From Siphonodentalium dalli (lineage: Eukaryota > Mollusca > Scaphopoda > Gadilida > Siphonodentaliidae): a stretch of DNA of 64,000 nucleotides. Each line of letters begins with the position of its first letter. The stretch's first letter is position 1. Made by a program: the position numbers and the translations under genes. Of the stretch, positions 26,201-41,200 are shown piece after piece. The stretch covers positions 85,665,980 to 85,729,979 of the forward strand of contig CP136063.1 in assembly GCA_032622095.1 (NCBI GenBank). Direction: 5' to 3'. Below the pieces are notes generated by a model that was given only the letters and a program-made list of their open reading frames with translations, made no database searches and had not been told where the DNA came from.

Positions 26201-29200
26201 GCGGGCTAGCATCACCAAATTCACCCTCTGGGGACCTCATTCTGCAAATGACAGACACCCTATTTCAAGGCTTGCCCCCATTACTTTGAAATGAATACAC
26301 TACATCAAATAGCTGTATTGCATCATATGTTGGTAGATTGAACAATTTAAAATTATTAGTGAATTAAGAGTACTGTAAAATCCTTTTAATTTGTGGGGGT
26401 CTATTATTTGATGATTTTGTGGTTTGGCCCAAACATTAAATAAACATCCAACGAAATAATTTACTCAGAGTTGGTAGAGTAAATTTCAATATACAATGTG
26501 CGAGATAAAAATGAAGATCGGCATTGTATACAGAGGGTATGTCTGTTTTCAGCATGTCATAAAATGAGTTGAGAAAACACGGAAGATGAGATGAAATGTA
26601 ATCAATTTATTAAAAATACCAGTACAATCGTTTGTCAGTGTTCATATACTACATCATGTGAACCATTCTATAATAGTTTCTATAAACAATGGCCAATGAA
26701 TTGATCTTTTGATAAGGGCTAATGGTTTACCATGAGCAGGTTACATAAAACAATAAATAACTACCTCAACATTGTGTGAAATTAAGACAGTGCAATGATT
26801 GTGTGTTGCCCTTTCTGCACTGAAATACCTGGAGGTCCAATTTCTCAAGAGTGACTGTCAACGATGTCATAAACCGGTTATATTGTTGAATATGACAATG
26901 TGGATAAATATGATACCTAGATCCAGGAATTCACGGCCCCACGAAATGGCCTTTTTTATAAGTAACCAGGAAAATTAATGTCAACAAAATCAAACCCATT
27001 CACAGTATTGAAAAGATAATAATGAAGATGTGAGGTGATCGTGATAACCAAAAGCCATGTTATTATTAACATTCCCAGAAGCAAAAATACATGTCTTAAT
27101 GTTCAAATAGTTTTGCATTTGATTGTATTTTAAGTTGAGTGTTATAGTTTTAGTGTTTAGAAAGTTGTTTGTTTGGTATTTTTTGGTCTCTCAATAGTCT
27201 ATAAACTTCTAATCCCAGTATGATTAACTATACACTGATGAACTAATAGGAGACCTATTCTTCTTCTGACCTTTCTAGCTATTCGCCAATGGGATTTTGG
27301 AAGAGCTCGGCATGTCACAAGATATCGTGGACCGGCTTTTTCCTAATCTAGACGATCTCATAGACATTCACTTCACATTCCTTGGTAATTTGCAAGCTCT
27401 GCAGAGAAAGCGACAAGACAACAGCATCGAGGAAATCGGCTTAGTTTTAGTTAGCCAGGTTAGTCATGATTACTACTATTCTGTTTGTCTCCTATATGTC
27501 ACCAAATGTCTTCAAGTCTGATCAACAAGCTTAGAAAGATCCCGATGAAGACTACTATACTGAATTCGAATGTGGAGTTTTGCAAATTATTATCAGCAAT
27601 CTCGGAAATACGTTCCATTTCATGGGTCATTTTGATGTGTATTTAACTATTTATAATCAAAATATGATCTGTCACTACTTCCTAACACGGAGATTGGTCA
27701 GCAAGCTGAATGGGACCCTCAATACGAACTACTTTCATTTTGAGGGAGTGTTTACATCTCTACAGTAATGTCACGAATGTGTGCTCCTTGCAGAACAATG
27801 TCTTTCGCCTGGAAATATTCGATAGATATTCGCAGCTGATTGTTGAATCCAAATATGAATTGAATACTCAGATTCGAATCGAATATAATTTTGAATATTC
27901 GCAGAACCCAATCTTACAACTATGTCATATTGCTTTATGTGCACATGTAAAAGGACGACAGAAAAAAATCATTGGTAAAAAAGTATTTAAAAGAACATGG
28001 TGGGCTTAATCCTTATTAATGCTTTTATATTCATTTTGGAATAAAGACTGGTAAAGTGGTATAAATTTATACTTTCACATTTAACGTGAGCTTTGTATTA
28101 AAAAAGAAAATGAAAAATTTGAAATTTACCCAGTCATATTGTCATCATTTTGTATTAAATGTTATCATAAATCATTTATCATGTCTGTCTTTAGAACGTT
28201 GTAGACACTAATTTTCCACTTCAGTTCTCTGGAGACTCAGCCGAAGCTATGAAGTTGGCTTACGGAGACTTCTGTAAGGGCCAGAAAGAATCTTCACAGC
28301 TTTATAAAAACTTATTAACTGAGAGGAAGTTTGCCAACCTTCTCAAGGTATGTAATATATACAAGGGCCAGATAAACAAAATAGATTGTTTCTCATGGAT
28401 CACCGCGTCATTTAAAAATGTGCGGCTCGAACATTTTTATGACCTTCCATAAATAAATATCTATATAAATACTGCCCATGAAGGCCCATCCTAAATCATT
28501 GGATGGATGACTCTACCACAAAAGTTGTTGTACATTCACCAAAGAAAAATAAATTTGCCATCTTCCAGTCGCAAAATGGCCAAGATGGCTGGCGTTTTGA
28601 GTCGTGATATATAATGTCAAGATTTGACGATAATTTGAAGAGTCCAAATAATGGAAAATTACTTCATGTCAGATGAACAAGATCATGAAGATACAGAGAA
28701 ATGGACGCTTTTAAAGTCACAGAATCAAAAACTCGAGCATCAAATATGTATTAAATAGTACAATATGGATTTTTTCAATATATCAGTGACACCCAAAACC
28801 ACTGGCACTTGCCAAATTAGCTTCGGGGATAAACAATAAAATCCCAATTGAGTATTCACTAGACACCCTCCTTAAACTGGCCAGGGAAAACAAGAAAAGA
28901 TCTGCCTCCCACATCTTACATTTTGAAAAAAATCCCTTAGAAACATACTATTATTTTTATCTGGCCTAATTGTTGACTAGTATCAAAGGGGTTCAAATGG
29001 GGTTCTAAAATTTTATGTGGTTCTGAATTGTAACATTAAACAAATCGAAAATTAAAAGGTACTCAATCTGATTTGATGGTCCCCATATCATCAGATTCAA
29101 ACACCAACAACATTTTTTGAAATGCTGCTTCAGTTATCAGAATCGATTAATTGCCCATAAATAATGCCTTCCGCTGTTAACTTTTGTATAAAATTGCCCA

Positions 29201-32200
29201 AAACATGTTATTTATCAACATTTTGTTCAATTTTTTTTTGCCAGATTGTCAAGTATCTAACACCCAAAAGCCACATGATTTTAGAGTTATCCATCTTCAT
29301 TCGCAATTTTGTCCGAGACTGTTGGCTTGACGAATATTTGCCAGGCCGTCAAAAATTACATATCTCTGGAAATAACAAATTATAAAAATTGATATCTGAT
29401 CACTCTCAGCTTTGATGGGTGGGTTCCTCGACTTAAATTAAATATTTGTTACCCCCAAAGCCAAAGAAATAGTAATTTGGGAGCATTAATTCAGATTATG
29501 CATCTTTAAGCATTTTACATTCCACACAATTTATTTTCTATAAACATATAAACAACCAGAATTATATAAATAGGTACTGTCGGATTTCAAAGAGGAATAA
29601 TTCAAATGTTTTAGAGAAGGTAGCATGGTCACTTTGTCATTTGTCTCTATATGTGAATATTATGTATTTTACAGAAATACAAGAACCATCCGCTGTGTAA
29701 GAAGAATGAAATTCCAGATTTCAATTTATTAGTTACACAGCGTGGCACAAAGTATCCCGTTCTTCTGGAGAATATACACAAATATTCGAAAGGTGAGTAG
29801 CGAGACCTCATTCACACTTTTATAGGCATTTTCTTGTACCTATTGACTTACCAGCAAGCCTGCAAACAGTGTGTCTGTCATTTGCAGAATGAGGTTCCCA
29901 GAGGGTGAATTTAGTGACGCTATCCTGCACGGCAGGCTAGCATCACTAAATTCACCCTCTGGGGACCTCATTCCGCTTAGGCCTCAACTGCCATGGGAGA
30001 TCTAGGATCAGATTGAAGTTCCCGAGTTGAAGTTGTTGATGTTCACCCATTAGTCACCTTGATTATGCTTTTATCTTCTGCAAATTAGGGGATATAGATG
30101 GGAAAAAGTAACTAGAAAAAGTTAATTTGAGACTACAGATACTTCCCAGAAGATGATCCTAAGCAGAATGAGGTCCCCAGAGGGTGAATTTGGTGATGCT
30201 AGCCCACTGAGTGGGATAGCATCACGAAATTCACCCTCTGGGGGCCTCATTCTGCAAATGACAGACACCCTATTTGCAGGCTTGCTTACCAAAGCGACTT
30301 GTTCAGATCAAAATTATCAAACCAAAAATTTAAACGAACATGTAAACATGGTCAGATAGTGTGGCGAGGTATCCAAATTGCGATCATTGATACATTAAAT
30401 TTGCCTTAATCAAAATAAAACTTTTCCATGCACGGAAATCGGATTCTGATATTGGCTTCATAGCGTTCTCTGCTTATTAAAAACTAGGGGATTGCCCGGC
30501 GCAAGTAACGGGTGACATACATGACATGCAGGAAAATATTGATATGTTTGTAACTCTCTCACTATTTTTGCGCATCTTAAAATTGTCATTTTTATGTCTG
30601 ACTGCAGCATATCTTAAAATACCACATGCAAAATTTCAGCCGTTTATAATATAATGCGTTTCTCTGAAGACAAATATGTTTTCAGCGGCGTCCGTTATTA
30701 GAAAATACCAAAGCCAAATTCCGGACAAAATCAACGCACTGTTTGCACTGCTGTTGATAACAATATAAAGAAAGTAGTGCAAACAGTGCGTTTTGTTTGT
30801 CCGGAATTTGGCTTTGGTATTTTCTAATAACGGACGGCGCTGAAAACATATTTGTCTTCAGAGAAACGCATTATATTTTTAACGCCTGAAATTTTGCATG
30901 TGGTTTTCTAAGATGTTCCACAGTTGGACATAAGAATGATATATTTTTAGACGCGCAAAAATCGTGACCGAGTTACAAACAGACATGCACCAACAAACAC
31001 TTGGCTTTTATATAGGTATATTTCTGATCAGCTATTAGAGTGGCTTATTGCTCATTGCTACAAGATACATTTTAGATACAAAAAATCTCAGAACTACTGT
31101 GTGCATGTAGTCCCAGTGGTCATGCAAGTTAGGTTCGCAACACATGTTACATTTTATATGGACGTGTGGCTGAACTTCTCTATTGTATCTTTCAGATCCA
31201 GCAGAGATCGCTCATTTAGAAAAGGCAATACATTTATCTAAAGAAGTGCTATCGAAAATTGATGCAACAGTGGATGCCTTTGAGAAATATCAGCGACTGG
31301 TGGAGTTGGAATTAAAGATGGACTCCCGACCCACGACCTACAGGGGCAAAAAGTTCAAGGTCAGTCTCAATCACCTGCTTAGCTAGCCAGTCATGGATTT
31401 ACCCTTTCTTGATGGGAGCTGCGCTGGTGCAGCATTAAAAACCCTTTTCCAGTGCTTGCTCTTATAAAAACGAGTCTCTGGGAGACTCGCATATATAAGA
31501 GAATGCATAGGCAAAGGGTTTTTGCAAAATTTCAGGAAACTGAATAACATGCAACTTCACTGCTTTCTCCACTGCTTTCTCTTTGTTTTAAACTGATGTG
31601 AAACACTCGGGTTGGTGATCAAATAGAAATAAAGATACAAAGCAGTTATTTTTACAAATATTTTATCCAAATTGACAACACACACCGTCATTGTCATATA
31701 TTAATTAAAATTTTGCGACTACCAATGGCAAAATTGTTTTCGTTAGTTTATTGCCGATTGTTGCATCCTGAATTGAGACATAAATATTTACAATTGAGCG
31801 TATTTTAGACAATGTTTTCTATGGAGTGGAATTCTGTTGCATTCTGGGAGGAAACGGGGGAAATGTTTGCATGATTTCAGCTATTTTTTTATTACTCTAT
31901 GGGCACCTTCTGAAATGTTCCAAATGGTGATTAGTATTTTAATCATATTTTATATCATAAATTGTTATTAAAATTGTATATCAAGGCACTATAAAAAAAA
32001 TAATCGGTGACTAGAAAATTAAATGGGCCTTTCAGCAGACAGCATTCATTGTTTCAGATCTTTGTTTGGAACATAGGTTGGTATGAAATTTGTGTGGATA
32101 TTTGCAATCATTTTGATGCTTCAAATATCAATTAATCAACCTGATTTTGATTTCATTTCAGAAATGTGATTTACTTGCCAAAGATCGAAAGCTAATATTT

Positions 32201-35200
32201 GAGTGTGGCCTCAGTTGGAGGAATGCCCGAGGCAAACTAACAGGTATGAGTCATTAACATGAATTGTTCTCTAGTTCTCATCCATTGACACCATTCTTAC
32301 ATTTGATATCCATTCTAAGCAATCTCACAAGGAGTTTATGATGCAGTAGCTTAACCCTTTACCCAACAGAAGGGCCCTGTGCCAATGCATTCTCTTATAT
32401 ATGCGAGTCGACCATAGGTCGCCTCGCATATATAAGAGAATGCATTGGCTTAACACATTAAAAATTATAAAATTGTTAAAGAATGTAAGAAAAAATGGTA
32501 AAAAGTGTTAAAAAAAGATTTTTTTTAGGCCAATGCATTCTCTTATATATGCGAGGCGACCTATGGTCGACTCGCATATATAAGAGAATGCATTGGCACA
32601 GGGCATAACTGTAACTATCACAATGTGGTCAAGGAGCCGGTTCCAATGATATCCATATTTGTATGGTTCTATTGAGACGGACCAAAGATATTTTAGGCTG
32701 TTGAAGCTTGTTTTGGCCGTTTTGTTGGGTAAAGGGTTAAGCTTCGCACTACACCAGAATATTACTTTGTATTTGACATATATAAGAATATGTATTTCCT
32801 ACATCTTAGTTTATTTCTAAACCAATTCACGGATGTTTCGAACATTGAATTGTATTCCTAGTTAATGATATTTATGAAGTACTATATTATCTTCATAAAG
32901 TTTCATATATCTCCTGTAGGCTACATGATTTAACAAACTGAATATTTCCTCGATGATGATGTTGATATTAAGAAGCTATTAATTAATGAATGCCCTATCC
33001 TAATGTAACACTGATTTCTAGTGTTACATGAAATGCTCTGTCCTGATTTAACACTGATTTCTATTTGTACCTGAAATTCTCTGATTTAACACTGATTTCT
33101 ATTTATACCTGAAATGCTCTGATTTAACAGTGATTTCTATTTCAGAATGCCAAGCTGTGATATTGAATGATCTTCTTTTCTTCTATCATGATACGAACCA
33201 AAAATACACCTTCTTTAGTCAAGATGGAAAGGTAATACCTAGTCATCATCTCAACTCCTATCAAGATTCTGAATTTTTCTCAATTAAATGTCAGGTCGTC
33301 AAGTGATTATTCCGATAAAGTCTGATAAATTGTCTTAAATATTCCAATATCACACGCAAATACTCCAATAACTTTTGAACAAAGACACTGATTTCCCGAT
33401 AATACACTTTGAAAACAATATCTTATATTTTACAATTGTTTTACAGAGCTTTGAACAAAAATTACCTCATTACAGGCCATGTGTATGGTGTTCTTCTATT
33501 CACAGCCTGTGTTATTCTAACATAGTAATAACATAACAGCCCACATTTTTTCATTTCAGCACAGCGTTGTTCTAACATAGATATAACATGACAGCCCACA
33601 TTTTTCCATTTCAGCCCAGTGTTGTTCTAACATAGATATAACATGACAGCCCACATTTTCCCATTTCAGCCCAGTGTTGTTCTAACATAGATATAACATG
33701 ACAGCCCACGTTTTCCCATTTCAGCCCAGTGTTGTTCCGCTCTTCAAACTGCTGGTCAGGGAGAAGGGAGATACTAAGGACAGTAAAGGGCTCTACCTGA
33801 TAAGTCAAAACGTACAGGAGCCAGAAATGTATGAACTAGTGTGTCACAGAGCGAGCGACAGAAGCAAGCTAATCAATGTCATACGATCATCAGTCGAATG
33901 CTGCTCTGATACAGGTATGCTTACATTCACACCCCTCCCCCAACATGTTCAAATAGAACACAAATAGTGCCAAAGATGTTTAAATTGACTTGCAGAAATT
34001 AACCCTTTCTGTACTAAATACTCATTGATACGTACAGTAATGCCCTAAATAATTGACTCCTTCACCACAGCAGAATTATGGGTAACTTTTCAGGATTTAG
34101 TCGGAAATATGGCTTGTTGCCATTCATCGGAAAGCTCTCAATGAAAGTTTTCCGATGAATGGCAACAAGCCATATTTCCGACTAAATCCTGAAAAGTTAT
34201 CCATAATTCTCACTGAGAGCTTTCCGATGAATGGCAACAAGCCATATTTCCGACTAAATCATGAAAAGTTATCCATAATTCTGCTGTGGTTAAGGAGTCG
34301 ATTATTTAGGGCATTACTGTAGTTCCCTTTTGGAAATTTCAGATAATAAGGTCAACAAACGATCATCGTTTGTTGAACTTTTTATCTGAACATATCCCAC
34401 CAATCAATACGAACCCTTCTGCACTATTGTTTTTTCGGCTGTCTGATCAATTTTCTGTACACCCCTCCAAATGAATAATAGAGCGTTCCAATATATACTT
34501 ATATGACTGAGTGGTAGAGTCCATTTAGCATAGAAAAGGTTAAATGCCTATTGTAGTTTGGAGCATCAGTACCTAGTAATTGTTGATTTATTGATGAGTT
34601 CAGTTGGAAATATTCTGCATTGGTGTGTTACGATATCTTCAGTTCCAAATTATGTATACATAATAATTTGAAGGTTCACACAAGCTGTATCTGTTCAATA
34701 TAAATGTAAAAAGTGCTCTTCATTATACACATACAGTAATGCCCTAAATAATCGACTCTTTAATCACAGCAGAATTATGGGGTAATTTTTCAGGATTTAG
34801 TCGGAAATATGGCTTGTTGACATTCATCGGAAAGCTCTCAGCTATGGAAGGGTTAATTGACCTCCTTACCATGTGATATGGTCCATTCCCTGGTGACCAT
34901 AATTAGGTCATGCCGAAATCTATCGATTCAACAGACTAATTGAAGTTTGTTTATGCTAGAATTACGCTCTAACAACATTATTATTTTTTCGATTCCAACT
35001 TTATTAATGCCATCTTTTGAATCAAGTGGGCAGTTTATCTCATGCAAATACTGATAGTCAAATGCTGCATTAAAGCATAAATTTTTGTCATTCTCCACGA
35101 AAAGTCTGACTGCATTATTGACAAACTTTGTTGCTTATTGGAGAAACTTATTTGATATATATTTATCTCTTTTAATTTTTTCCAGACCCTGATGCCACAA

Positions 35201-38200
35201 TTAGAACAGAACTAGAGATAAAGAAAGAAGAAGAAAGACAACTGAAAGTGAAAACAATAATAGGTAACTACTGTTTTTCATGCTACAATATTCTCTCCAC
35301 CATACATTTATAATAGCAGTTCTAAACTGATCATACAGTAATGCCCTAAATAATCGACTCCTTAACCACAGCAGAATTATGGGTAATTTTTCAAGATTTA
35401 GTCGGAAATATGGCTTGTTACCATTCATCGGAAAGCTCTCAGTGAGAGCTTTCCGATGAATGGCAACAAGCCATATTTCTGACTAAATCCTGAAAAGTTA
35501 CCCATAATTCTGCTGTGGTTAAGGAGTTGATTATTTAGAGCATTACTGTATGTTACCAGTTTATATGATTATCCCCTTTTAAATATCTCAAAAGACTTTA
35601 AACCTTTCTATACTGAATGGATTCGACCCATTCAGTTATAAAAGTATACATTGGAACAATCCATCTTTTCATTTGGAAGGGTGTTCCGGTAATAAAAGCA
35701 GACGACAGACAGACGAAAAGATAATACAATTGCAGAAGGATTCATATTCATTGGTGGGAAATGTTTAGATAATAAGTTCAACAGTCTTTTATTGAACTTA
35801 TTATCTGAACATATCCTAAGGGGACAACTCATCATTGAGTATTTAGTATAGACAGGGTTAAATGTGTAAATAATTAAAAAATAATTCCAAATACTCTTGA
35901 CCATTGTTTTGGTCATATGTTTGATTATATTATAAATTGCTAGAAAGTGTGTTTTTCATTGTGGTTGTTCATCACAAAAATAAAACTTTTTGCTGAGTCA
36001 AATTTATGCCTGAATTGATCATCATGATTGTGTGTTTTAACCCTTTGAGTGCCAGGGGCCGATCTCATCGGCCCTAAACCTACAAAATAAGTCTGTTAAA
36101 GAATATAAGAATAAATTATTAAAATTGTAAAAAATTGTAAAAACAAAAAAATTGTTAGGCCAATGCATTCTCTTATATATGTGAGGCGACCTATGGTCGA
36201 CTCGCATATATAAGAGAATGCATTGGCACAGGGTATATGGGTTGATACAAAAATCGACCTGGCACTCAAAGGGTTAAAGGTTGTTATCCATCATTTGGCA
36301 CTTCATATTCAGACGTATTATCTCAATGTAAAATAAATGCTTTTGGTAATGCATATAAAATTTTCATCTCCATTTATTTCAGAACAACTACATGCCAAGG
36401 ATAGTGAAATCAAGCAGTGTTGTGTGGCGAAATCCCGTCTGATGGTCGAGCTTGTCAATTTGTACAATGATAACCCAGAAGCCCGACCTCAGGTAGAAAC
36501 ATAAAATTGTTCACAGACAGAAGCCATTGTTATTGCAAATCAAATTGCCATAGTTAGATTTAGTTCACCACGATCGCAATCATTGTAACCCTTTATATCA
36601 TAAGAGGAATCTCCCACTCAATTATAAGAGTATATAATGGAATGCTGAGTTTCAAGTCTGAGTTTAGTGTGCCTGTCATTTGCAGAATGAGGTCCACAGA
36701 GGGTGAATTTAGTGACGCTATCCCGCACAGTGGGCTAGCATCACTAAATTCACCCTCTGGGGACGTCATTCTGCATGACCTCATCTGCTATGGGAGACAT
36801 AGGCTCAGTTTGAAGTTCCCAAGTGGTGAATATTGTGATGTACATCCATTGGGAACCACGATTATGCGATGTGTCGTCTGCCAATTTGGGGATATAAAGA
36901 AACTAAACTAAAAAAGAAATCTGAGTTTCTAAGAAGAACCTAAGTTTCTATAGAAATTTAATAATAAAGAATCTCTCCAGAGAAGGTGAGGAATAAGCAG
37001 AATGAGGTCCCCAGAGGGTGAATTTAGTGATGCTAGCCCCGCTATGCATGATAATATCACTAAGTTCACCCTCTGGGGACCTCATTCTGCAAATGACAGA
37101 CACGCTATAATCAGGCTTGGTGAGTTTCAGTTTATTTATTTGCTAGCCTTGAATTGACATGGAACATGCAAACATATACATTTATACAAAAGCGCCAAAG
37201 TATATCGATGCGCAGTAGGGAACGTCAACATAAATACACATGTATCTTACATACAATCAAGATATATATATACTGGTAACTCAACGCAGCTACTCACAAT
37301 TGTGAGCAGATCTTGAACCGTCCATACTTCACACCCACATCAAAATATAAATATTTAGAAATACGTTTCGTCTTGAATTCATGATAAACATATACTATTT
37401 ATAGGCTCGTCCTGGAATTATCGAGGAGGAAACAGACTCGTCCGACTTGCTACAGGAAGCGATCCAAGAAGGTGAGTAAAAAGCATGCTGTCTATCGTTA
37501 TCTGTGATCCCACCCTCATATTGTATGTCATCGAGCTTCGTCAAGTCCTATTTGGAAAATATGTCTGTTCTCGTAACTGATTCTGTATTTCAGTAGTTAT
37601 AAAAAATAGTTCCTGATTGTCTTTCTTTCTCTTGATGTTGAAGACTGGTTTTGTATATTTATATATATTATATATTTTGGTATCTTATATGTGAAGCCTA
37701 TTGAAGGGCTCGTGGTAGTTTGAGTGTTAAAAGTTTTACAGGCATCAACCAATCACAAACCGAGAGAACATGAAAAGATTGTCATAGCTTGTTCTTGTCC
37801 TGACTCAAATACTACAGTAATGCTCTAAGTAATCGACTTCTTAACCACAGCAGAATTATGGGTAACTTTTCAGGATTTAGTTGGAAATATGGCTTGTTGC
37901 CATTCATCGGAAAGCTCTCCCCGAGAGCTTTCCGATGAATGGCAACAAGCCATATTTCCGACTAAATCCTGAAAAAGTTACCCATAATTCTGCTGTGGTT
38001 AAGAAGTCGATTACTTAGAGCATTACTGTATATTCAATCACCATGCAGCCTAGCCTTGGAATAGTGTGTCTGACACTTGAGGAACGAGGTCCCCAGAGTG
38101 TGAATTTAGAGATGCGGGATTATCCCGCACAGCGGGCTAGCATAAAGTATGATAAAGTTGATTAAAATTGATGAAAAATCCCGCCACTGGATCTGGACGT

Positions 38201-41200
38201 AAAGTCTGCTATAGAAGGGTATATTGAATAAGCAGTATTTATCTCTACCAATTCATTAGCTGCTTTATGTTGAGGGATACTTTGACTAAAAATATATATG
38301 CACTGCTCTGAACAGATGATGATTATTAAACTACTGTAAAAGTACATTTATTCGTGGGGGTCCAATTTTCGTGATTTTCGTGGTTGCTGCTAACCACGAA
38401 ATTAAAAACCCCACGAAAAATTAATCTTCGAAACTAGATCGATTTTGAGAAATAAGAAATGTCACGTGGGAGGTAACTCTATTGTCCCAATGTAAAATCA
38501 AAGCCTAGGGAGGTAACATTATCAAACTGGGAGAACATTAATGAAAGAGTAGCTACGGTCTAATTACAATGTTTAATCACATACTCGCCATGTTTTCTTT
38601 TTCGAGATTGTTGACAGGAATTGGAGCCGAGTTTGTTGTCAACAGAATCGTTAGCTACTTGCATAAGTAGAGCAGAATCATGATACGAACTATGGTTCGG
38701 ATCAGGTAATCCAGGAGTTGTAGGAGGATGAAAATCAATCTTACCACTTTTTAACCAGCTTTGAGAGACATATTTGCATTATGCAGTTGACCATTTGGGG
38801 TTGTATTTCATATGGTGCAAACTAATAGATGTTGGCTTCGGTAAATAATCCCCAGTCTCACACTGATTGTGTTGAGAATAAAGCGAGTACTTTCATCTAG
38901 CTTTTGTATGCTTAAGTTAAGTAATACAATCCCGTCGTTAATATTCTCGATAGCCGGCAACAAAAGCTTATACACGGGACGTGCTAATTACGCCTGCGGT
39001 GCGGATGCGCAATTACCGACGGCTCGTCGAGGTGTCTACACTTCTATCAGTTCGATTTGATTGTTGTTATTTGGGATTTGGAGGTGACATTTAGCACCGG
39101 CAGAACCACGAATTTACGAACCCACGAAAAAGTCATAAATGGCTGAACCACGAAAATTGATACCAACGAATTTAAAGCCATTCACAGTATCAGAATCTCA
39201 AAAATTGGCTGATTTAAACAATGAATATGGGAGCATAAGTTAGCACGTTTTGTCATGTTCTCCCCAGTTTTGGTTGATGTGTACCTGTAATATTTTTAGC
39301 TTTCAGATTCATCACAAATGCCTTTATCGTAATGCAATTATTTTTTCTTTAAGATTAGCTGGCTTTGCATGCATATACAAAAAGAAATAATTGTTGAAAT
39401 TTAGAGGTTACTGATATAAGGATATACTTTATAAATTTCTGTTCTAATTTATATTGAAATCAATCTATCTCTGTTGATCTTTTGAACTTGTCTTTTGAAC
39501 TTGTCAGCAATGGACTTCTAAAATAGTTTATGTGCCATTTTGGCATATTGTTAATATTTTTACTTTTAAAATGTAGTATAATTCCTGATAATTCCATAAA
39601 AATAATTTTTTTCTTTAATTAGAAAAAATATTAATGGAAGTTATTGTTATATATTATTTGTTCTAGAAAATATCATTTTATCAAGATTTAAATAGGTTTA
39701 AAAAAAAAATAATAATTTTTTTTTTTATACAATCATTTAGAAGTCCACTGATGATTTATTACTTTGATTTTAGCACGTCAGCAAAACAATGTGTAATGAT
39801 GTCATAGGTTTGAATGTGCATTAGTTTTGAGTTACGCATTCAGTTTGCTTCAGATATTGTATGTGTTTCCATGATTGGTCTCGTTTTAGTGTCCATGATT
39901 GCTTCGCAACTGTCCATGATGCATAGCAGTAACCTTTCCCTTAGCCGTAGCGCTAGCAGTGCCGGTGAGCGCGTCAGTGCTTTCTTTCGCCCTGTTGGTG
40001 TTGTCCCACGGAGAGCCGAGACATTCTCTGGCTTTGAGAGCAATCACAGTATTTTACTGAACAGTAAGTACATACAGTAATGCCCTAAATAATTGACTCC
40101 TTAACCACAGAAGAATTATGGGTAATTTTTCAGGATTTAGTCGGAAATATGGCTTGTTGCCATTCATCGGAAAGCTCTCACTGGAAGATTTCTGATGAAT
40201 GGCAACAAGCCATATTTCCGACTAAATCCTGAAAAATTTCCAATAATTCTACTGTGGTTAAGGGGTCGATTATTTGGGGCATTACTGTCCTGCAACATTC
40301 ATGCAGTAGGGCATACTAGTGTAAAATGTTTTATAGGACAGATCCCTGGGGCCCGAGCCTGAGTTTAATGTGCCTGTCATTTGCAGAGTGAGGCCCCCAT
40401 AGGGTGAATTCAGTGACGCTATCCCGCATAGTGGGCTAGCATCAATAAATTCACCCTCTGGGGGACCTCGTTCTGTTTAGGTCTCATCTTCTCTGGAAAG
40501 TTTCTTAATTATCAAATTTCTATAGAAACTTCTTCACATAGATTCTATTTCTTTTTCAGTTTAGTTTCTCTGTATCCCCAAATTGGCTGACGACACATTG
40601 CATAATCAGGGTTCCCAATGGTGTACATCACAATATTCACCATTTGGGAACTTCAATCTGAGTATGTCTCCCATAGCAGATGAGGCCTAAGCAGAATGAC
40701 GTCCCCAGAGGGTGAATTTGGTGATGCTAGCCCACTATGCGGGATAACGTCACTAAATTCCCCCTCTGGAGACCTCATTCTGCAAATGACAGGCACACTA
40801 AACCCAGGCTTGCTGGGGCCCGTTTGATTCACTTTATGGAGGGGACAATTTTGTGACAGTACTGTCCGGTGAATCAACGAAAACTGCAGTTTTAGTGGAA
40901 CAGCACATGTGTTCCTTTGTTCAAATATAGTTAACAGAATCCACTTCCTGGTTTAAAATAAGAATTTTTCCAAATTAAATAAATTTAACTAATTTGTTGC
41001 CACATTGAATGCATTATATCGTTCACCATATTGATAATGAATACAAATAAATAAAGTTGGTTGAATAGTGTTCCAAAATAGCCACATAATTAGGGTGAAT
41101 TATCACGAGGCGAAATTTCTTCGACCTGTTTTCTAATTTTTTATAAATTTCAATACTTTATTTGGTTAAAAATCATTATATTGATAGTGGGAATTGAGTT

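Noticed and set aside
39814-39889. Met at 39814 as an alternative start for the cassette exon
   Set aside because: No promoter or 5' exon evidence, and a fitting acceptor at 39889 with matching phase explains the open region.
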